A stretch of DNA of 64,000 nucleotides from Acidipila rosea (GTDB lineage Bacteria > Acidobacteriota > Terriglobia > Terriglobales > Acidobacteriaceae), in contig NZ_SMGK01000003.1 of the NCBI RefSeq assembly GCF_004339725.1, positions 379,380-443,379 of the forward strand. The letters are read 5' to 3'. This document shows, in pieces, positions 1 through 9,279 of this stretch. Below the pieces are notes generated by a model. The model was not told the origin of the DNA. It saw nothing but the letters and a program-made list of their open reading frames with translations, and searched no databases. Made by a program: the position numbers and the translations under genes. Every line of letters begins with the position of its first letter. The first letter of the stretch is position 1.

Positions 1-52
1 GTAGAATGACCCACCGATGAGCGAGCGAATAAGTGATGATCTTTGCGAACAT
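1..52 (-). CDS. RND efflux pump permease (CusA/CzcA-like), N-terminal fragment
   Basis: The minus strand from position 52 opens with ATG and encodes MFAKIITYSLAHRWVIL before the window ends. This matches the usual start of heavy-metal RND pumps: a short amphipathic stretch followed by the first membrane helix. The start lies 6 bases after the stop of the adaptor gene, and a G-rich ribosome site (GGGGGA) sits in the end of that gene. It completes the order outer-membrane factor, adaptor, pump. Only 17 codons are visible, so the metal substrate cannot be judged. Confidence 0.7.
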   Translation of the reverse strand, partial: MFAKIITYSLAHRWVIL

Positions 53-58
53 GATGGG

Positions 59-1366
59 TCAGTCCCCCTGCATGGAGGCTTTGAGAAGTTGGGACTTCAG
101 GAGAAAGCTGCCCTGCACCACGACCTCATCGCCGGGGCGCACTCCCTCTGCCAATATGACCTTGCCGTTTACCGATGCACCGATGCGGACAGGATGGGGA
201 GCGAAGCGGTCGGGAGCGGTGCGGACAAAGACTATATCCTGTCCGTTCACCTGCTGCACGGCCTCGGGCGCAATCAGCATGACCGGGTGCCCTTGCCCAA
301 CGGCGACCTCCGCGGTTGCCAGCATCTCGGGTCGCAGAATGGCCGTTGGATGTTCAATGTCGATACGCACCTGCAGGCGCCGGGTCGTAGGGTCGAATTC
401 CTGGCCAAGATTCGTGATGCGGCCCTTAAACCGCTGACCGGCAACCCCAGGCAGCGTAATCGAGGCATTTTGCCCCACCTTCAACTGCCCCAGGAACTCC
501 TGACCCACAGAGGCCAGCATCCACAGGTGCCGCAGATCTCCGAGAATGAAAATATCTGTCGCCGGGGCCACGGTGGTGCCCGGAGTTATATTCTTTTGCA
601 GAACATATCCGCTTGCCGGTGCGACTATCGGGATCAACTCGGTGGTTTCGCTGCTGGCATTCGGGGGCAGATCTGCAGGGATGCCGAGATTTTCTTCCAG
701 ATGCATTTTGGTGCGGGTGACATCGATCTCGCCGTTTTTGAGAGCGGTTTTCGAGTTGATGAGCTCCTGCCGTGCCTGCTCCGTCTGTTCAACCGAGGCC
801 GCACGGAGAGCATAGAGTCGCTGCATGCGATCGAAATTGATCTGCGCCAGCGATTCCGCCGACTGCAGTCGCGCCCGCTCGGCAACAGCCATCGCGTAGG
901 CCGCGCGCGCCTCATGGACATCGTGGCTGTGCATCCGCGCAAGCACCTCGCCTTGATGCACATAATCGCCGAGGTTGGCGTAGACACGTTCGATGCGTCC
1001 CGTGGTCAACACTCCGACCCGCCAGCTCTGGTTATCGGGCAGCACGATCTTGCCGGGGAATTGCAGCATATCGGGTTCTTCCTGAACTGCGAGGGTCGTT
1101 GTGGTGATGACCCCGTGCTGCTCCGCGACGGGCAGCACTATCTCCGCTGCATCGCGGGCGGATTTCGATGCCGATGTCGACACGGCTGCCTCGGCTGGAG
1201 CGCCGGATTTGCTGCCTGCGGAGCTGCAGCCGCTCGCGAGAGCTATGCCTGCCGCTATCGCGAGCGTAGCTACCGCTGTTGCCGACAATCGTCTCCATTG
1301 CTGCATTTCAATTCTTCGTGTCATAACGTTTCGTCCTCGCGCTTTCACGCTGCGCTCCCTCTTCAT
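59..1366 (-). CDS. RND efflux periplasmic adaptor (CusB/CzcB-type), lipoprotein
   Basis: 435 residues from the first ATG. A hydrophobic signal segment ends in a lipobox (LASGC, near residue 47), so the protein should be anchored to the inner membrane and span the periplasm between pump and outer-membrane channel. The barrel-sandwich halves flank a helical hairpin at about residues 170-270 (AERARLQSAESLAQ and following), and a beta-barrel and membrane-proximal domain follow. Its ATG overlaps the stop of the TolC-type gene (ATGA), which indicates translational coupling. Starts at Met15 or Met21 are also possible, because the signal peptide remains intact with either. The family exports Cu, Ag, Zn, Cd or Co. 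The sequence shows no Met- or His-rich metal-binding tail that would settle which. Confidence 0.85.
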   Translation of the reverse strand: MKRERSVKARGRNVMTRRIEMQQWRRLSATAVATLAIAAGIALASGCSSAGSKSGAPAEAAVSTSASKSARDAAEIVLPVAEQHGVITTTTLAVQEEPDMLQFPGKIVLPDNQSWRVGVLTTGRIERVYANLGDYVHQGEVLARMHSHDVHEARAAYAMAVAERARLQSAESLAQINFDRMQRLYALRAASVEQTEQARQELINSKTALKNGEIDVTRTKMHLEENLGIPADLPPNASSETTELIPIVAPASGYVLQKNITPGTTVAPATDIFILGDLRHLWMLASVGQEFLGQLKVGQNASITLPGVAGQRFKGRITNLGQEFDPTTRRLQVRIDIEHPTAILRPEMLATAEVAVGQGHPVMLIAPEAVQQVNGQDIVFVRTAPDRFAPHPVRIGASVNGKVILAEGVRPGDEVVVQGSFLLKSQLLKASMQGD

Positions 1367-2616
1367 GGCTCAAGCCCATTGGCATATTCCAGTGAAAGCA
1401 CGCTCTGGTGATAATTCCCCAACGCGTCGACCCAGGCGCTCTGTGTGTCCAGGCGCAGCTTCTCTGCATCCAGCAGGCGCAGAAGGTCGATGCCGCCTTC
1501 GCGATACGCGGCAAGAGAGATGTTGGCGATATCCACTGCCTGATCAAGAAGAGGGCGGTAGCGCTCTGAGACCTGGCGCCTCCAGGTTTCATAGGACATG
1601 CGCGCCAGCTTCAACTCGCTCGCACTCTGCTGCTGCACCGCCTGGAGGGTTGCTGCGTTGGCCTGAATGTCAAACTTCGCTGCTGCGGTAGCGCCCTGGT
1701 TGCGGTTGAAGAAAGGCAAATTCATCTGGACACCTGCAATCATGGTGTTGAGTCCTCCCGTACGCTTGTAACCAAATGCGGTGTCAAGATCAGGGCGCCC
1801 CTGCGCCTTTTGCACCATCAGATTTGCACGCGCTGCATCGATAGCCTGCTGGGCGAGCTTGACCTCGATCCGTTCATTCTCCGGATTCACGACGGTCGGC
1901 GGCTCCTTGGGTGGATTGAGTACCTCAAAGGGTTCGCTGAGTCTCCAGTTGCCGGCTTCGGGAAGCCCCATTTCGCGCGCAAGGCGCTGTTTGGCTTCGG
2001 CCTCCATCAACCTGCTTGACTCCATGTTGGCTTCCGCGCGCGCTTCTTCCAGACGGATGCGGAGAAGATCAACTGCGGCGATCTTACCCTCATTAAAACG
2101 CTTGGCATGATAGTCCAGAATCTCGCGGTAGTATCCAACGCTCTGCTCCGCAAGGATGCGAAGGTACTGAAGCCGCAAGGCATCCCAGTAGCTTTGCGCT
2201 ACTGCCAGTTCGATGACTCGCTTCTGCTGCTCTGAAGTGAGCTGAGAATGGTGAACGCCGCTCTCCGCCGTAGCGATACGTGCTCCCCTTTTTCCGGAGA
2301 CTTCCCACATCTGATTGACATAGGCATAGATATCGATGCCCTGCCCAAAGTCCATATCTGGCCGAAGATTCTCCATCTGATAGAAGAGGTGAGGATTGGG
2401 AATCAAGCCGGCCTGGCGGCGCATCTGCAACGAGGACTGATAGGTTTGAGCAACCGCCCGCAATTCCGGGCGGTGCGTGAGTGTAGACTGGATCGCGTCG
2501 CGAAGAGATAAGTCCTGAGGCAGGGAGTTCTGCGCGAGAACCATCTGCCCCGTCAGAATGGTTGCCAAGGTCGCCGAGAGGATGATGTGCGCCGCGGATC
2601 GAATGGTCAGCCTCAT
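1363..2616 (-). CDS. TolC-family outer-membrane efflux channel (CusC/CzcC-type)
   Basis: 417 residues from the ATG at 2616. I prefer this start to the longer reading frame because it is preceded by GAAGGG at good spacing and begins with a clear signal peptide (MRLTIRSAAHIILSATLATIL...AQ). Two repeats of the long alpha-helical outer-membrane efflux domain follow, with typical alternation of heptad-rich helices and short strands (HRPELRAVAQTY; FNEGKIAAVDLLR; YREGGIDLLRLLDAE). It is the first gene of the efflux operon and overlaps the adaptor by 4 bases. It may serve only this pump, but TolC-type channels can be shared, so the MacAB-like exporter further right could also use it. Confidence 0.85.
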   Translation of the reverse strand: MRLTIRSAAHIILSATLATILTGQMVLAQNSLPQDLSLRDAIQSTLTHRPELRAVAQTYQSSLQMRRQAGLIPNPHLFYQMENLRPDMDFGQGIDIYAYVNQMWEVSGKRGARIATAESGVHHSQLTSEQQKRVIELAVAQSYWDALRLQYLRILAEQSVGYYREILDYHAKRFNEGKIAAVDLLRIRLEEARAEANMESSRLMEAEAKQRLAREMGLPEAGNWRLSEPFEVLNPPKEPPTVVNPENERIEVKLAQQAIDAARANLMVQKAQGRPDLDTAFGYKRTGGLNTMIAGVQMNLPFFNRNQGATAAAKFDIQANAATLQAVQQQSASELKLARMSYETWRRQVSERYRPLLDQAVDIANISLAAYREGGIDLLRLLDAEKLRLDTQSAWVDALGNYHQSVLSLEYANGLEP

Positions 2617-2802
2617 ATGTTGCCCTTCGCTGTAGGGTGGTACCGTTCCGGGTCGATGAGTTCTAAATAAGGGCAGAAGTACGCCGTCTGGAATGACCAG
2701 CACGCAGTGAAGAATTCGCATTTCATCCGATAATCTGGATCGCAATTTGAAGTCCTCAATTGAGGTGGCCGAGTTTTCTTCCCACGTAGATTTCGCATGA
2801 CG

Positions 2803-5322
2803 TTATCGCTGCCAAAGGATGTGTGACGCTTCAATAGGAACCGATGCTTCGGGATGGAAGGGCACAACACGCACAGTGAAGTCCTGCGATGGCCGATCAG
2901 CGGGGACGCTGCCTGTGTATAGATATGCGTTCTGAGATCCGACGAGATCCGGTCCGCGCTGCATGACTTCAATGAGAGGGTGCCCGCCGGTTGGAGAATC
3001 GGCAAAGATTTCCATCTGAATTGAGTTAGCAGGAAGGCTATTGAGATACAGCTGTGCGCTGAACAAAAAGCGTTCTTTCTCCTGCAAGACGGTGAGCGTG
3101 CCGAAGCGAATGGTATGCCAGTGCCGGTCAAGATGCTGTCGCCATTCCAGGAGCTCCGCCCCAAGAGTCTCACTTCGGGCGCGCTTCAAATATGCTGTGG
3201 CCGCGGGGAGATAATGTTGCTCGGTGTATTCACGAACAGCACGATTGCTTGAGAAGGCGCTCGTAAGGCGCGCCATGCTCTCCTTCATTCGCGCGACCCA
3301 TCTCGCCGGAATACCCTGTGAGTTGCGGTGATAGAACTCAGGAATCACCCGTTCTTCAAGCAATTGATACAGCTGATTGGCGTCCTGTGCATCCCTGGCT
3401 CCATCATGTTCCTGGCCATCACCGATCGCCCAACCTATCTCCGGAGAAAACGCCTCGGCCCACCATCCGTCGAGTACAGAGATGTTGAGGCCGCCATTGA
3501 CCAGCACTTTCATCCCGCTGGTGCCACAGGCCTCCCAGGGGCGCCGCGGTGTGTTCAGCCAGAGGTCGACACCCTGCACCAGGTGCTCCGTGAGGTGCAT
3601 GTCATGGTCGCTGAGAAACACAGCATGCGGCCTGACCTCAGGACGGTGAACAAAGCGTACCCATTGCTGAATGAGCTGCTGCCCGACGAAATCCTGCGGG
3701 TGCGCCTTACCCGCCAGCACCAGCTGAACGGGGAAATCCCGGTTGGTCAGTATTCGTATGAGACGCTCAGGATCATGGAGAAGAAGGTTTGGCCGCTTAT
3801 AGGCTGTAAATCTGCGGGCGAACCCAATGGTGAGAGTGTTGGAGTCGAATACTTGTCCGGCGACGGCGACTTGCTGCGGATGCTCACCGCGCGCCGCAAG
3901 CTCGCGCGCCAGGCGCACGCGGGTATACTCCACCAGCTCCCGGCGTGAGACAGCTCGCAGCTCCCAGAACTCCTCATCACTGACACAGCGCAGGCTTTCT
4001 TCAAGCGTCTTCAGGCTTCCGAGCCAGCGGCCCTTGCCGCAGGATCTGGTCCATAGCGCATCTGATGCCGCCGAATCCCAACTGGGCGTGTGGACGCCAT
4101 TCGTGATGGCGGTAACGGGAACCTCCAGCTGAGGCCATCGCGGAAAGAGAGGCTGAAAGATGCGGCGGCTGACCTGACCATGCAGCTTGCTTACCCCATT
4201 GATCGCGCAGCTGCCGCGGATGGCCAGATAAGCCATGTTGAAGGGTTCAGAAGAGTCTTCAGGATTCTGGCGTCCCAGGGCCAGCAGATACTTCAGAGGG
4301 ATGCCGAGAGCTTGTTCCGCATAAAGCGTGAAGTACTGCTCGATGAGCTGTGGAGCGAAGCGATCAAAGCCTGCCTCGACGGGCGTGTGGGTTGTAAATA
4401 AATTCCCTGCACGCGTAACCGCAAGCGCGATATCAAAGGGCTGCTTGTGATCCAACATCCAGCCGTGGGCCCGCTCAAGTACGGCAAAGGCCGCATGGCC
4501 TTCATTCATGTGGCACACCTCAGCATGTAGGCCGAGACTCCGCAACAGCCGCCACCCTGCGATGCCGAGAACCATCTCCTGTCTCAGGCGAGCCTCTGCT
4601 CCTGAAGGATAAAGCTCGCTGGTGATGCCGCGGTAAGAGGGAAGATTAGCAGGATCATTCGTATCGAGCAGATAGAGTCGGGTGCGGCCCACTACTGCCT
4701 GCCATACACGGATCCAGAGCTTGAAGCCGGGCAGGACAACTGGAATTCGCAGCCATTCACCAGCGGCGTCGCGAACAGGAGTGATGGGAAGCTGGCCCGG
4801 ATCATTGAAGGGGTAGAGAGCTTGCTGGAGACCTTCTGCGTCGATCTGCTGGCGGAAGTATCCTTGCTGGTAAAGCAGGCCTATGCCGACCACGGGGATA
4901 TCGAGATCGCTCGCAGCCTTGAGCTGGTCTCCCGCCACATTGCCCAACCCGCCAGAATAGATAGGCAGCGCCTCACTCAGCATGAACTCCATGCTGAAGT
5001 AGGCGACGCATGTCAGGGGCGAGTCTGCATGCGTCTGACGGAACCATCCGGGGCTTTCGATGGCGCTGCGGCGCTCAGCAATCAATTCCTCCAATAGTTG
5101 CATCATTGCAGGCTGTTCGAGGGTAGCTTTCAGCTTTTGCTGGGAGACGGTCTGCAGGATGACCCACGCATTCTGCGTGAGATCCCACAACTCCGGCTCC
5201 AGACGCCGCCAGAGCTCATCGGAAGTGTGATGCCATGACCAACGAAGATCGAGAGCCAGTTGGACGAGCGACTCAAGAGGACCATCCGCCATGGCAGCTG
5301 TGCGCTGAACGGCCTCGGTCAT
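2803..5322 (-). CDS. glgP: Alpha-glucan phosphorylase, long form
   Basis: 839 residues, the usual length for the long alpha-glucan phosphorylase family. The enzyme releases glucose-1-phosphate from glycogen, maltodextrin or similar glucans in the cytoplasm using pyridoxal phosphate. Visible features are an N-terminal helical domain (residues 1-100), the FSMEFMLSEALPIYSGGLG motif near residue 110, a sugar-binding NEGHAAF motif, and the pyridoxal-phosphate region EACGTSGMKVLVNGG near residue 600. A C-terminal beta-rich extension follows the catalytic core. A CRP-like palindrome lies 80 bases upstream, with a weak -10 element (TAGCCT, 5375-5380) at class II distance. It is the left-most gene with such a site. 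A shorter paralogue lies at 27249-29015. Confidence 0.92.
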   Translation of the reverse strand: MTEAVQRTAAMADGPLESLVQLALDLRWSWHHTSDELWRRLEPELWDLTQNAWVILQTVSQQKLKATLEQPAMMQLLEELIAERRSAIESPGWFRQTHADSPLTCVAYFSMEFMLSEALPIYSGGLGNVAGDQLKAASDLDIPVVGIGLLYQQGYFRQQIDAEGLQQALYPFNDPGQLPITPVRDAAGEWLRIPVVLPGFKLWIRVWQAVVGRTRLYLLDTNDPANLPSYRGITSELYPSGAEARLRQEMVLGIAGWRLLRSLGLHAEVCHMNEGHAAFAVLERAHGWMLDHKQPFDIALAVTRAGNLFTTHTPVEAGFDRFAPQLIEQYFTLYAEQALGIPLKYLLALGRQNPEDSSEPFNMAYLAIRGSCAINGVSKLHGQVSRRIFQPLFPRWPQLEVPVTAITNGVHTPSWDSAASDALWTRSCGKGRWLGSLKTLEESLRCVSDEEFWELRAVSRRELVEYTRVRLARELAARGEHPQQVAVAGQVFDSNTLTIGFARRFTAYKRPNLLLHDPERLIRILTNRDFPVQLVLAGKAHPQDFVGQQLIQQWVRFVHRPEVRPHAVFLSDHDMHLTEHLVQGVDLWLNTPRRPWEACGTSGMKVLVNGGLNISVLDGWWAEAFSPEIGWAIGDGQEHDGARDAQDANQLYQLLEERVIPEFYHRNSQGIPARWVARMKESMARLTSAFSSNRAVREYTEQHYLPAATAYLKRARSETLGAELLEWRQHLDRHWHTIRFGTLTVLQEKERFLFSAQLYLNSLPANSIQMEIFADSPTGGHPLIEVMQRGPDLVGSQNAYLYTGSVPADRPSQDFTVRVVPFHPEASVPIEASHILWQR

Positions 5323-5401
5323 GATTCCTCACTTGTGCAGATGAGCTGGGAAGACATAGATGTGCCTCGAATAGAGGCTAGCAACGAATGATCAAAGTTC
5401 C

Positions 5402-5417
5402 TGTGACACGCATCACG
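5402..5417. promoter_or_regulatory. CRP-like palindrome upstream of glgP
   Basis: TGTGA-CACGCA-TCACG, a near-perfect CRP-type operator with a 6-base centre. It lies between glgP (start 5322) and the membrane-protein gene (stop 5438), so it should act on glgP. The centre is 34.5 bases from the inner end of a possible -10 hexamer on the minus strand, the spacing of a class II activator site. The proposed regulator is encoded at 19863-20585. Confidence 0.6.
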
Positions 5418-5437
5418 CCATAGACATGCGGAACATG

Positions 5438-6043
5438 TCAGACGACGGGAGCACTAGAAGGGGCGTCTTGTGTCTGCGTGCTTAGGGCAGACTTGCGTAA
5501 CAGGAATGAATTCATTACGCGGGCGACAACACTCACAGCTGCTGCACTCGTTGCCAAAAGGAACAAAGAGAACTGCCACGCATGAGGAACCAGATCGGGC
5601 AGCGGCCATCGTGACCAGTGAGAAAGATTAATCATGGCTCGCGGATCGCACAATTGCCACGCAAGTGAAAACGGCACTACATAGAGCAGCCATGCTCCAA
5701 AGGCGGAGTATCTGGGCACGGTTGTCATGGACGATACATAGTTCAAACCGGCGATGAGCGGTACCGTGTGCAATAGGACCGAGGTGATTTCGACTTGGCT
5801 GTCAACGATGATGCCCAGCAACCACACGGGCAGCCCCAGGCCAAGAAAGAAGATAACCCCCGCTGATACTAACCGGTCGGAGCGGATGAAAATTCCAACT
5901 GCCAGCGTTATCGATGCCCAATAGCAGGCCCACATGATCTCGTGTCTGTCAGCAGGGCGTTTCAGCACCAGGTCGATGATTAGAGACAGGAGTACCAGGG
6001 CTGCAAGGGCCCTGGCCAGCCGGAGAGACGGTCTCCTGTTCAT
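5438..6043 (-). CDS. Six-helix membrane protein of unknown function
   Basis: 201 residues with about six hydrophobic segments (residues 10-25, 38-52, 58-80, 88-105, 115-130, 158-178) and a basic N-terminus. I do not recognise the family. It starts in a divergent intergenic region that contains two CRP-like palindromes, and it shares that region with the secreted protein at 6210. An AGGA lies about 11 bases upstream of the ATG, which is a long spacing. A role in the stress island is inferred from position only. Confidence 0.7.
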   Translation of the reverse strand: MNRRPSLRLARALAALVLLSLIIDLVLKRPADRHEIMWACYWASITLAVGIFIRSDRLVSAGVIFFLGLGLPVWLLGIIVDSQVEITSVLLHTVPLIAGLNYVSSMTTVPRYSAFGAWLLYVVPFSLAWQLCDPRAMINLSHWSRWPLPDLVPHAWQFSLFLLATSAAAVSVVARVMNSFLLRKSALSTQTQDAPSSAPVV

Positions 6044-6077
6044 ACAGAGATCATCCTGTACTTTGACACAAATATAC

Positions 6078-6093
6078 GGTGATCTCTGTCACA
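6078..6093. promoter_or_regulatory. CRP-like palindrome, divergent region, site 1
   Basis: GGTGA-TCTCTG-TCACA. It lies 35 bases upstream of the minus-strand membrane-protein ATG (6043) and 117 bases upstream of the plus-strand gene at 6210. It could serve the minus-strand gene, although that would leave a very short leader. Confidence 0.55.
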
Positions 6094-6121
6094 GGAACAG
6101 TGATCTGGCGCACGAATGGCG

Positions 6122-6137
6122 CGTGACACAAATCACA
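6122..6137. promoter_or_regulatory. CRP-like palindrome, divergent region, site 2
   Basis: CGTGA-CACAAA-TCACA. A good -10 hexamer (TACTAT, 6165-6170) follows on the plus strand, 27 bases after the palindrome, which is about 6 bases longer than ideal class II spacing. The site probably drives the secreted protein at 6210. Its centre is 44 bases from site 1. Confidence 0.55.
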
Positions 6138-6209
6138 GATTGTTATCTACCCGATCGGTAACTCTACTATCGCCTGGGAATAAATGATTCCTATCGGCAA
6201 GGAGGAACT

Positions 6210-6773
6210 ATGCAATCCCGATGGATGGTTCGTGTATCTGGTGCGTTCGCAGTTCTCGCACTCCTGTTTGCGGTCGGCTCTCCGCTAGTAATGGCGCAAA
6301 ACGCCGATTCGCCTGAGATTAACAAGTTGCTGGCAGACGCAAAGGACCATGCAGTGCTGGCGGAGAACGACGCCGACACCCTCAGCTCCTATACAAATTC
6401 AAAACTCTCCTGGGAGACGCATGCTCACCGGCTTGAAATGATCAAGACGCATGTGAACAATCTGGGCAAAGTTGTAGCGGACCTGAAGGACAAGCGCGCA
6501 GAGGGCTCAGCTTGGCAGCAGGAGGCGATCGATCGCATCGATCCTCTTCTGAATGACATGGCCGAGAATCTTACGGCCACCATCAATCACCTGAACGACA
6601 ACCGGGCCAAGGTTCACATGCCGCCCTATCGCGACTACGCGAAGGCGAACTATGAGCTGGCAGCCAGAACGACTGCCGTCATCAGCGACCTGGTGGAGTA
6701 CGGCAAGGCCAAGGCAAAATCTGAATCGCTTGAGCAGAAACTTGAACTACCTGCTTCTGGCAGCGGCGAATAA
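6210..6773 (+). CDS. Secreted helical protein of unknown function
   Basis: 187 residues. A clear signal peptide (residues 1-30, cleavage after MAQ) precedes a fully alpha-helical, charged domain (LLADAKDHAVLAENDADTL; HAHRLEMIKTHVNNLGKVV). An excellent ribosome site (AAGGAGGAACT) precedes the ATG, which suggests high expression. Two CRP-like palindromes and a TACTAT -10 element lie upstream. I do not recognise a characterised family. The predicted periplasmic helical bundle and the strong promoter suggest an abundant stress protein, but that is inference. Confidence 0.75.
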   Translation: MQSRWMVRVSGAFAVLALLFAVGSPLVMAQNADSPEINKLLADAKDHAVLAENDADTLSSYTNSKLSWETHAHRLEMIKTHVNNLGKVVADLKDKRAEGSAWQQEAIDRIDPLLNDMAENLTATINHLNDNRAKVHMPPYRDYAKANYELAARTTAVISDLVEYGKAKAKSESLEQKLELPASGSGE

Positions 6774-6972
6774 GGCCGCGAGCCATGCAAGACGATAGGT
6801 CGTGCAAAGCTGCGGGGTGCTCAGTAACAGCCAATCTGCCTGAAGCATCGCGTATCGAGCATGCATCCCCTGGCAGCTTGATCTGCAGAGAACGGGTACG
6901 GGAAGGCACAGAGTTCGGGGCGTGGGCGATAGCTCACCCTGCCGAGCGCCTCCTCGTCCCGTTTATGCAGCG

Positions 6973-6988
6973 GGTGATGAAGATCACA
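6973..6988. promoter_or_regulatory. CRP-like palindrome upstream of the MacAB-like exporter
   Basis: GGTGA-TGAAGA-TCACA within the 244-base gap after the secreted-protein gene (6774-7017). A CATCAT hexamer at 7010-7015 sits at exact class II spacing and would place the transcript start near 7022. In that case translation would begin at the in-frame ATG at 7054 or 7066, not at 7018. Nothing else is evident in this gap. Confidence 0.6.
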
Positions 6989-7017
6989 GCCGATCACGAA
7001 AGAAGACGCCATCATGA

Positions 7018-8532
7018 ATGGTGGCAGGGAAGTGGAAGCGACTTTACCTGCGGATGGATCCTCTGATGGCGAATACCAGCTCAATCTCGGGCAAGAATAT
7101 GGCAGCCGCAATACCTCAGTCTGATTTTGAAGGCGCGAAGCCCAATCCGGCAGGTTTGAGCCAGCGTAAGGGCCATCGCCGGAAGGTCTGGATTGTACTA
7201 CTGGTAGCGCTGGTCATCGTAGCAGCTGCCGTTGTCATCAGGCTTATGCGTCCCGTCGATGCGCCGCGGTTTGAGACTGCCAAGGTGGAGCGAGGCGCGA
7301 TCCAGGCATTTGTTACAGCTACCGGCAATCTGAACCCAGTTGTGAATGTGCAGGTAGGAAGCCAGGTATCCGGAAACATTAAAGCCCTCTACGCAGACTT
7401 CAATACAAAGGTAAAGAAGGGACAGCTGATTGCGCAGATCGATCCTGCGCTCTTCCAGGCACAGGTAGACGTCGCGGAAGCGTCTGTTAGGAATTATGAT
7501 GCCGCGGTGATGAGTTCGGAGGCTCAATACGCGAAGGCATCCGCCGATGCATCCTCAGCCGAGGCTGCCAGGATGCAGACGTTGGCCGTAGCGGCTAAGG
7601 ATCGTGCGACACTTGTGAACCTGAGCAATCAATGGGACCGCACTCAGGAACTGTACAAAGAGGGCATTGCCTCATTGCAGGACTACGATGCTGCAAAGGC
7701 TTCCTATGATGCTGCTCAGGCTCAGCTTGCTTCGGACCAGGCTCAGATCGATGCGGAAATGCATAACATTCAGTCGGCGAAGGCGCAGGTTGCGGCCGCT
7801 CACTCGCAGCGGGATGCGGCTACTGCGCAGGCGCAGCAGGCCAGAGCCAGCCTGGCACAAGCTCGCATCAATCTTGATCACACTCGGATCGTTGCTCCTG
7901 TATCAGGCATCGTCATTGCGCGCCATTTTGACGTTGGACAGACAGTTGCTGCATCGTTTCAGGCGCCTGACATCTTTGATATCGGCGAAGACCTGACCAA
8001 GATGCAGGTGGATACAAATGTGGATGAGGCGGATGTAGGTGCGATTCGCGCGGAGCAATCAGCGGATTTCACCGTAGATGCATATCCAGGTATGGTCTTT
8101 CACGGCACGGTTGCCGACGTGAGACGCGCCCCTATCAATGCCCAGAATGTAGTCACCTATGACGTCGTAATTTCCGTGGCTAACCCTGAAATGAAGTTGT
8201 TTCCAGGTATGACCGCAAAGGTGACGATCATGACATCGAGGGAAGATAGCGTGCTCAAGGTTCCCAATGCTGCTCTTCGCTTTCGCCCCAGTGCTGAGCT
8301 CCTGGCGAAGATGAAGGCGTCGGCCACCAGCACAGGCCTCGGGTCGCGGCTTTATCTGCTTTCAGACTCCGAGGTGCTTAGCGTCCCGGTATCCGCAGGT
8401 ATCTCCGATGGCAGATTTACGGCCGTGACGTCGCCTGACCTTAAGGAGGGCGATGCCGTCATCCTTCGCTCGGCAGTCTCTAAGAAGGCGACTCCCACAA
8501 CAACCGCACCAGGAATGCGCCGTCTCCCCTAA
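7018..8532 (+). CDS. MacA/HlyD-type periplasmic adaptor of an ABC exporter
   Basis: 504 residues from the first ATG. In-frame ATGs at 7054, 7066 and 7099 are also possible, and no start has a strong ribosome site. One membrane helix (WIVLLVALVIVAAAVVI, about residues 60-76) anchors the protein. A biotinyl-lipoyl-like half follows (VNVQVGSQVSGNIKALYAD), then a long alanine/glutamine-rich coiled-coil hairpin (about residues 150-285), the second lipoyl half (TRIVAPVSGIVIARHFDVG) and a beta-barrel. The adaptor links the inner-membrane ABC transporter to an outer-membrane channel. It leads a three-gene operon with the ATPase (16-base gap) and permease (5-base gap). The substrate is unknown; MacAB-like systems export peptides, siderophores or macrolides. 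Confidence 0.88.
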   Translation: MVAGKWKRLYLRMDPLMANTSSISGKNMAAAIPQSDFEGAKPNPAGLSQRKGHRRKVWIVLLVALVIVAAAVVIRLMRPVDAPRFETAKVERGAIQAFVTATGNLNPVVNVQVGSQVSGNIKALYADFNTKVKKGQLIAQIDPALFQAQVDVAEASVRNYDAAVMSSEAQYAKASADASSAEAARMQTLAVAAKDRATLVNLSNQWDRTQELYKEGIASLQDYDAAKASYDAAQAQLASDQAQIDAEMHNIQSAKAQVAAAHSQRDAATAQAQQARASLAQARINLDHTRIVAPVSGIVIARHFDVGQTVAASFQAPDIFDIGEDLTKMQVDTNVDEADVGAIRAEQSADFTVDAYPGMVFHGTVADVRRAPINAQNVVTYDVVISVANPEMKLFPGMTAKVTIMTSREDSVLKVPNAALRFRPSAELLAKMKASATSTGLGSRLYLLSDSEVLSVPVSAGISDGRFTAVTSPDLKEGDAVILRSAVSKKATPTTTAPGMRRLP

Positions 8533-8548
8533 CCATAAGGGCTACGCT

Positions 8549-9274
8549 ATGACTCCGCTGATAGATGTTCGTCACCTGAGCAAGACCTACAGCCTGGGTG
8601 AAGTTGAAGTGCACGCGCTCTCGGATGTAACAATCACCATCAGCCGCGGCTCGTTTGTCGCAGTCATGGGACCATCGGGATCCGGCAAATCAACCTTCAT
8701 GAACATAATCGGCTGCCTTGACCGTCCCACCTCAGGCAGCTATTTCCTCGATGGTGTTTCGGTTGAGAGCATGGAGCGCGATGAACTTGCAGAAATAAGA
8801 AATCGTAAGATTGGTTTTGTCTTCCAGAACTTCAATCTTCTTGCTCGAGTGACCGCCCTTGAGAATGCCAAGCTTCCGCTGCTTTACGCCGACAACGTTA
8901 TCAGGGATGCAGATGCACGTGCCGCAAAAGCTCTTGCGGCCGTTGGACTTGAAGGGCAGCTTCAGAATATGCCCAGTCAGCTTTCAGGTGGACAACAGCA
9001 GCGTGTAGCCATTGCCCGCGCCATTGTTAACGAACCGCAGATCATCCTTGCGGATGAGCCCACCGGCGCTCTGGACACGAAGACCAGCCGCGAGATCATG
9101 ACGATCTTTCGTGATCTCAACCAAACCCGCTCCATTACGGTTATCGTCGTGACCCACTCCGATGAAGTGGCGGCTTACGCGGACCGGATTATTTATTTTC
9201 GCGATGGCAGACTGGTGAATGGTGAGGCCGCAGTCCCTATGCCTGTGGTGTTGGATCAGGCAGCTAAGAGGTAG
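8549..9274 (+). CDS. ABC transporter ATP-binding protein (MacB/LolD-type)
   Basis: 241 residues from the ATG at 8549 ([14 protein letters not shown]). The longer upstream reading frame overlaps the adaptor gene and adds no family sequence. Walker A is GPSGSGKST (41-49), the Q-loop follows at FVFQNFNLL, the signature is [14 protein letters not shown] (145-158), Walker B is IILADEP (165-171) and the switch histidine lies in VVTHSDE. It is a stand-alone ATPase subunit of the macrolide/lipoprotein exporter class that pairs with the FtsX-like permease just downstream. Confidence 0.93.
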   Translation: MTPLIDVRHLSKTYSLGEVEVHALSDVTITISRGSFVAVMGPSGSGKSTFMNIIGCLDRPTSGSYFLDGVSVESMERDELAEIRNRKIGFVFQNFNLLARVTALENAKLPLLYADNVIRDADARAAKALAAVGLEGQLQNMPSQLSGGQQQRVAIARAIVNEPQIILADEPTGALDTKTSREIMTIFRDLNQTRSITVIVVTHSDEVAAYADRIIYFRDGRLVNGEAAVPMPVVLDQAAKR

Positions 9275-9279
9275 CTATC

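Noticed and set aside
17..1411. 464-codon plus-strand frame
   Set aside because: It lies wholly opposite the RND adaptor gene, has a Cys/Arg/His-rich composition with no domain, and is a typical shadow of a GC-rich gene.
2756..2767. CCTCAATTGAGG palindrome between glgP and the TolC gene
   Set aside because: A short perfect palindrome but no T-run or loop, and no second copy seen; it could be chance.
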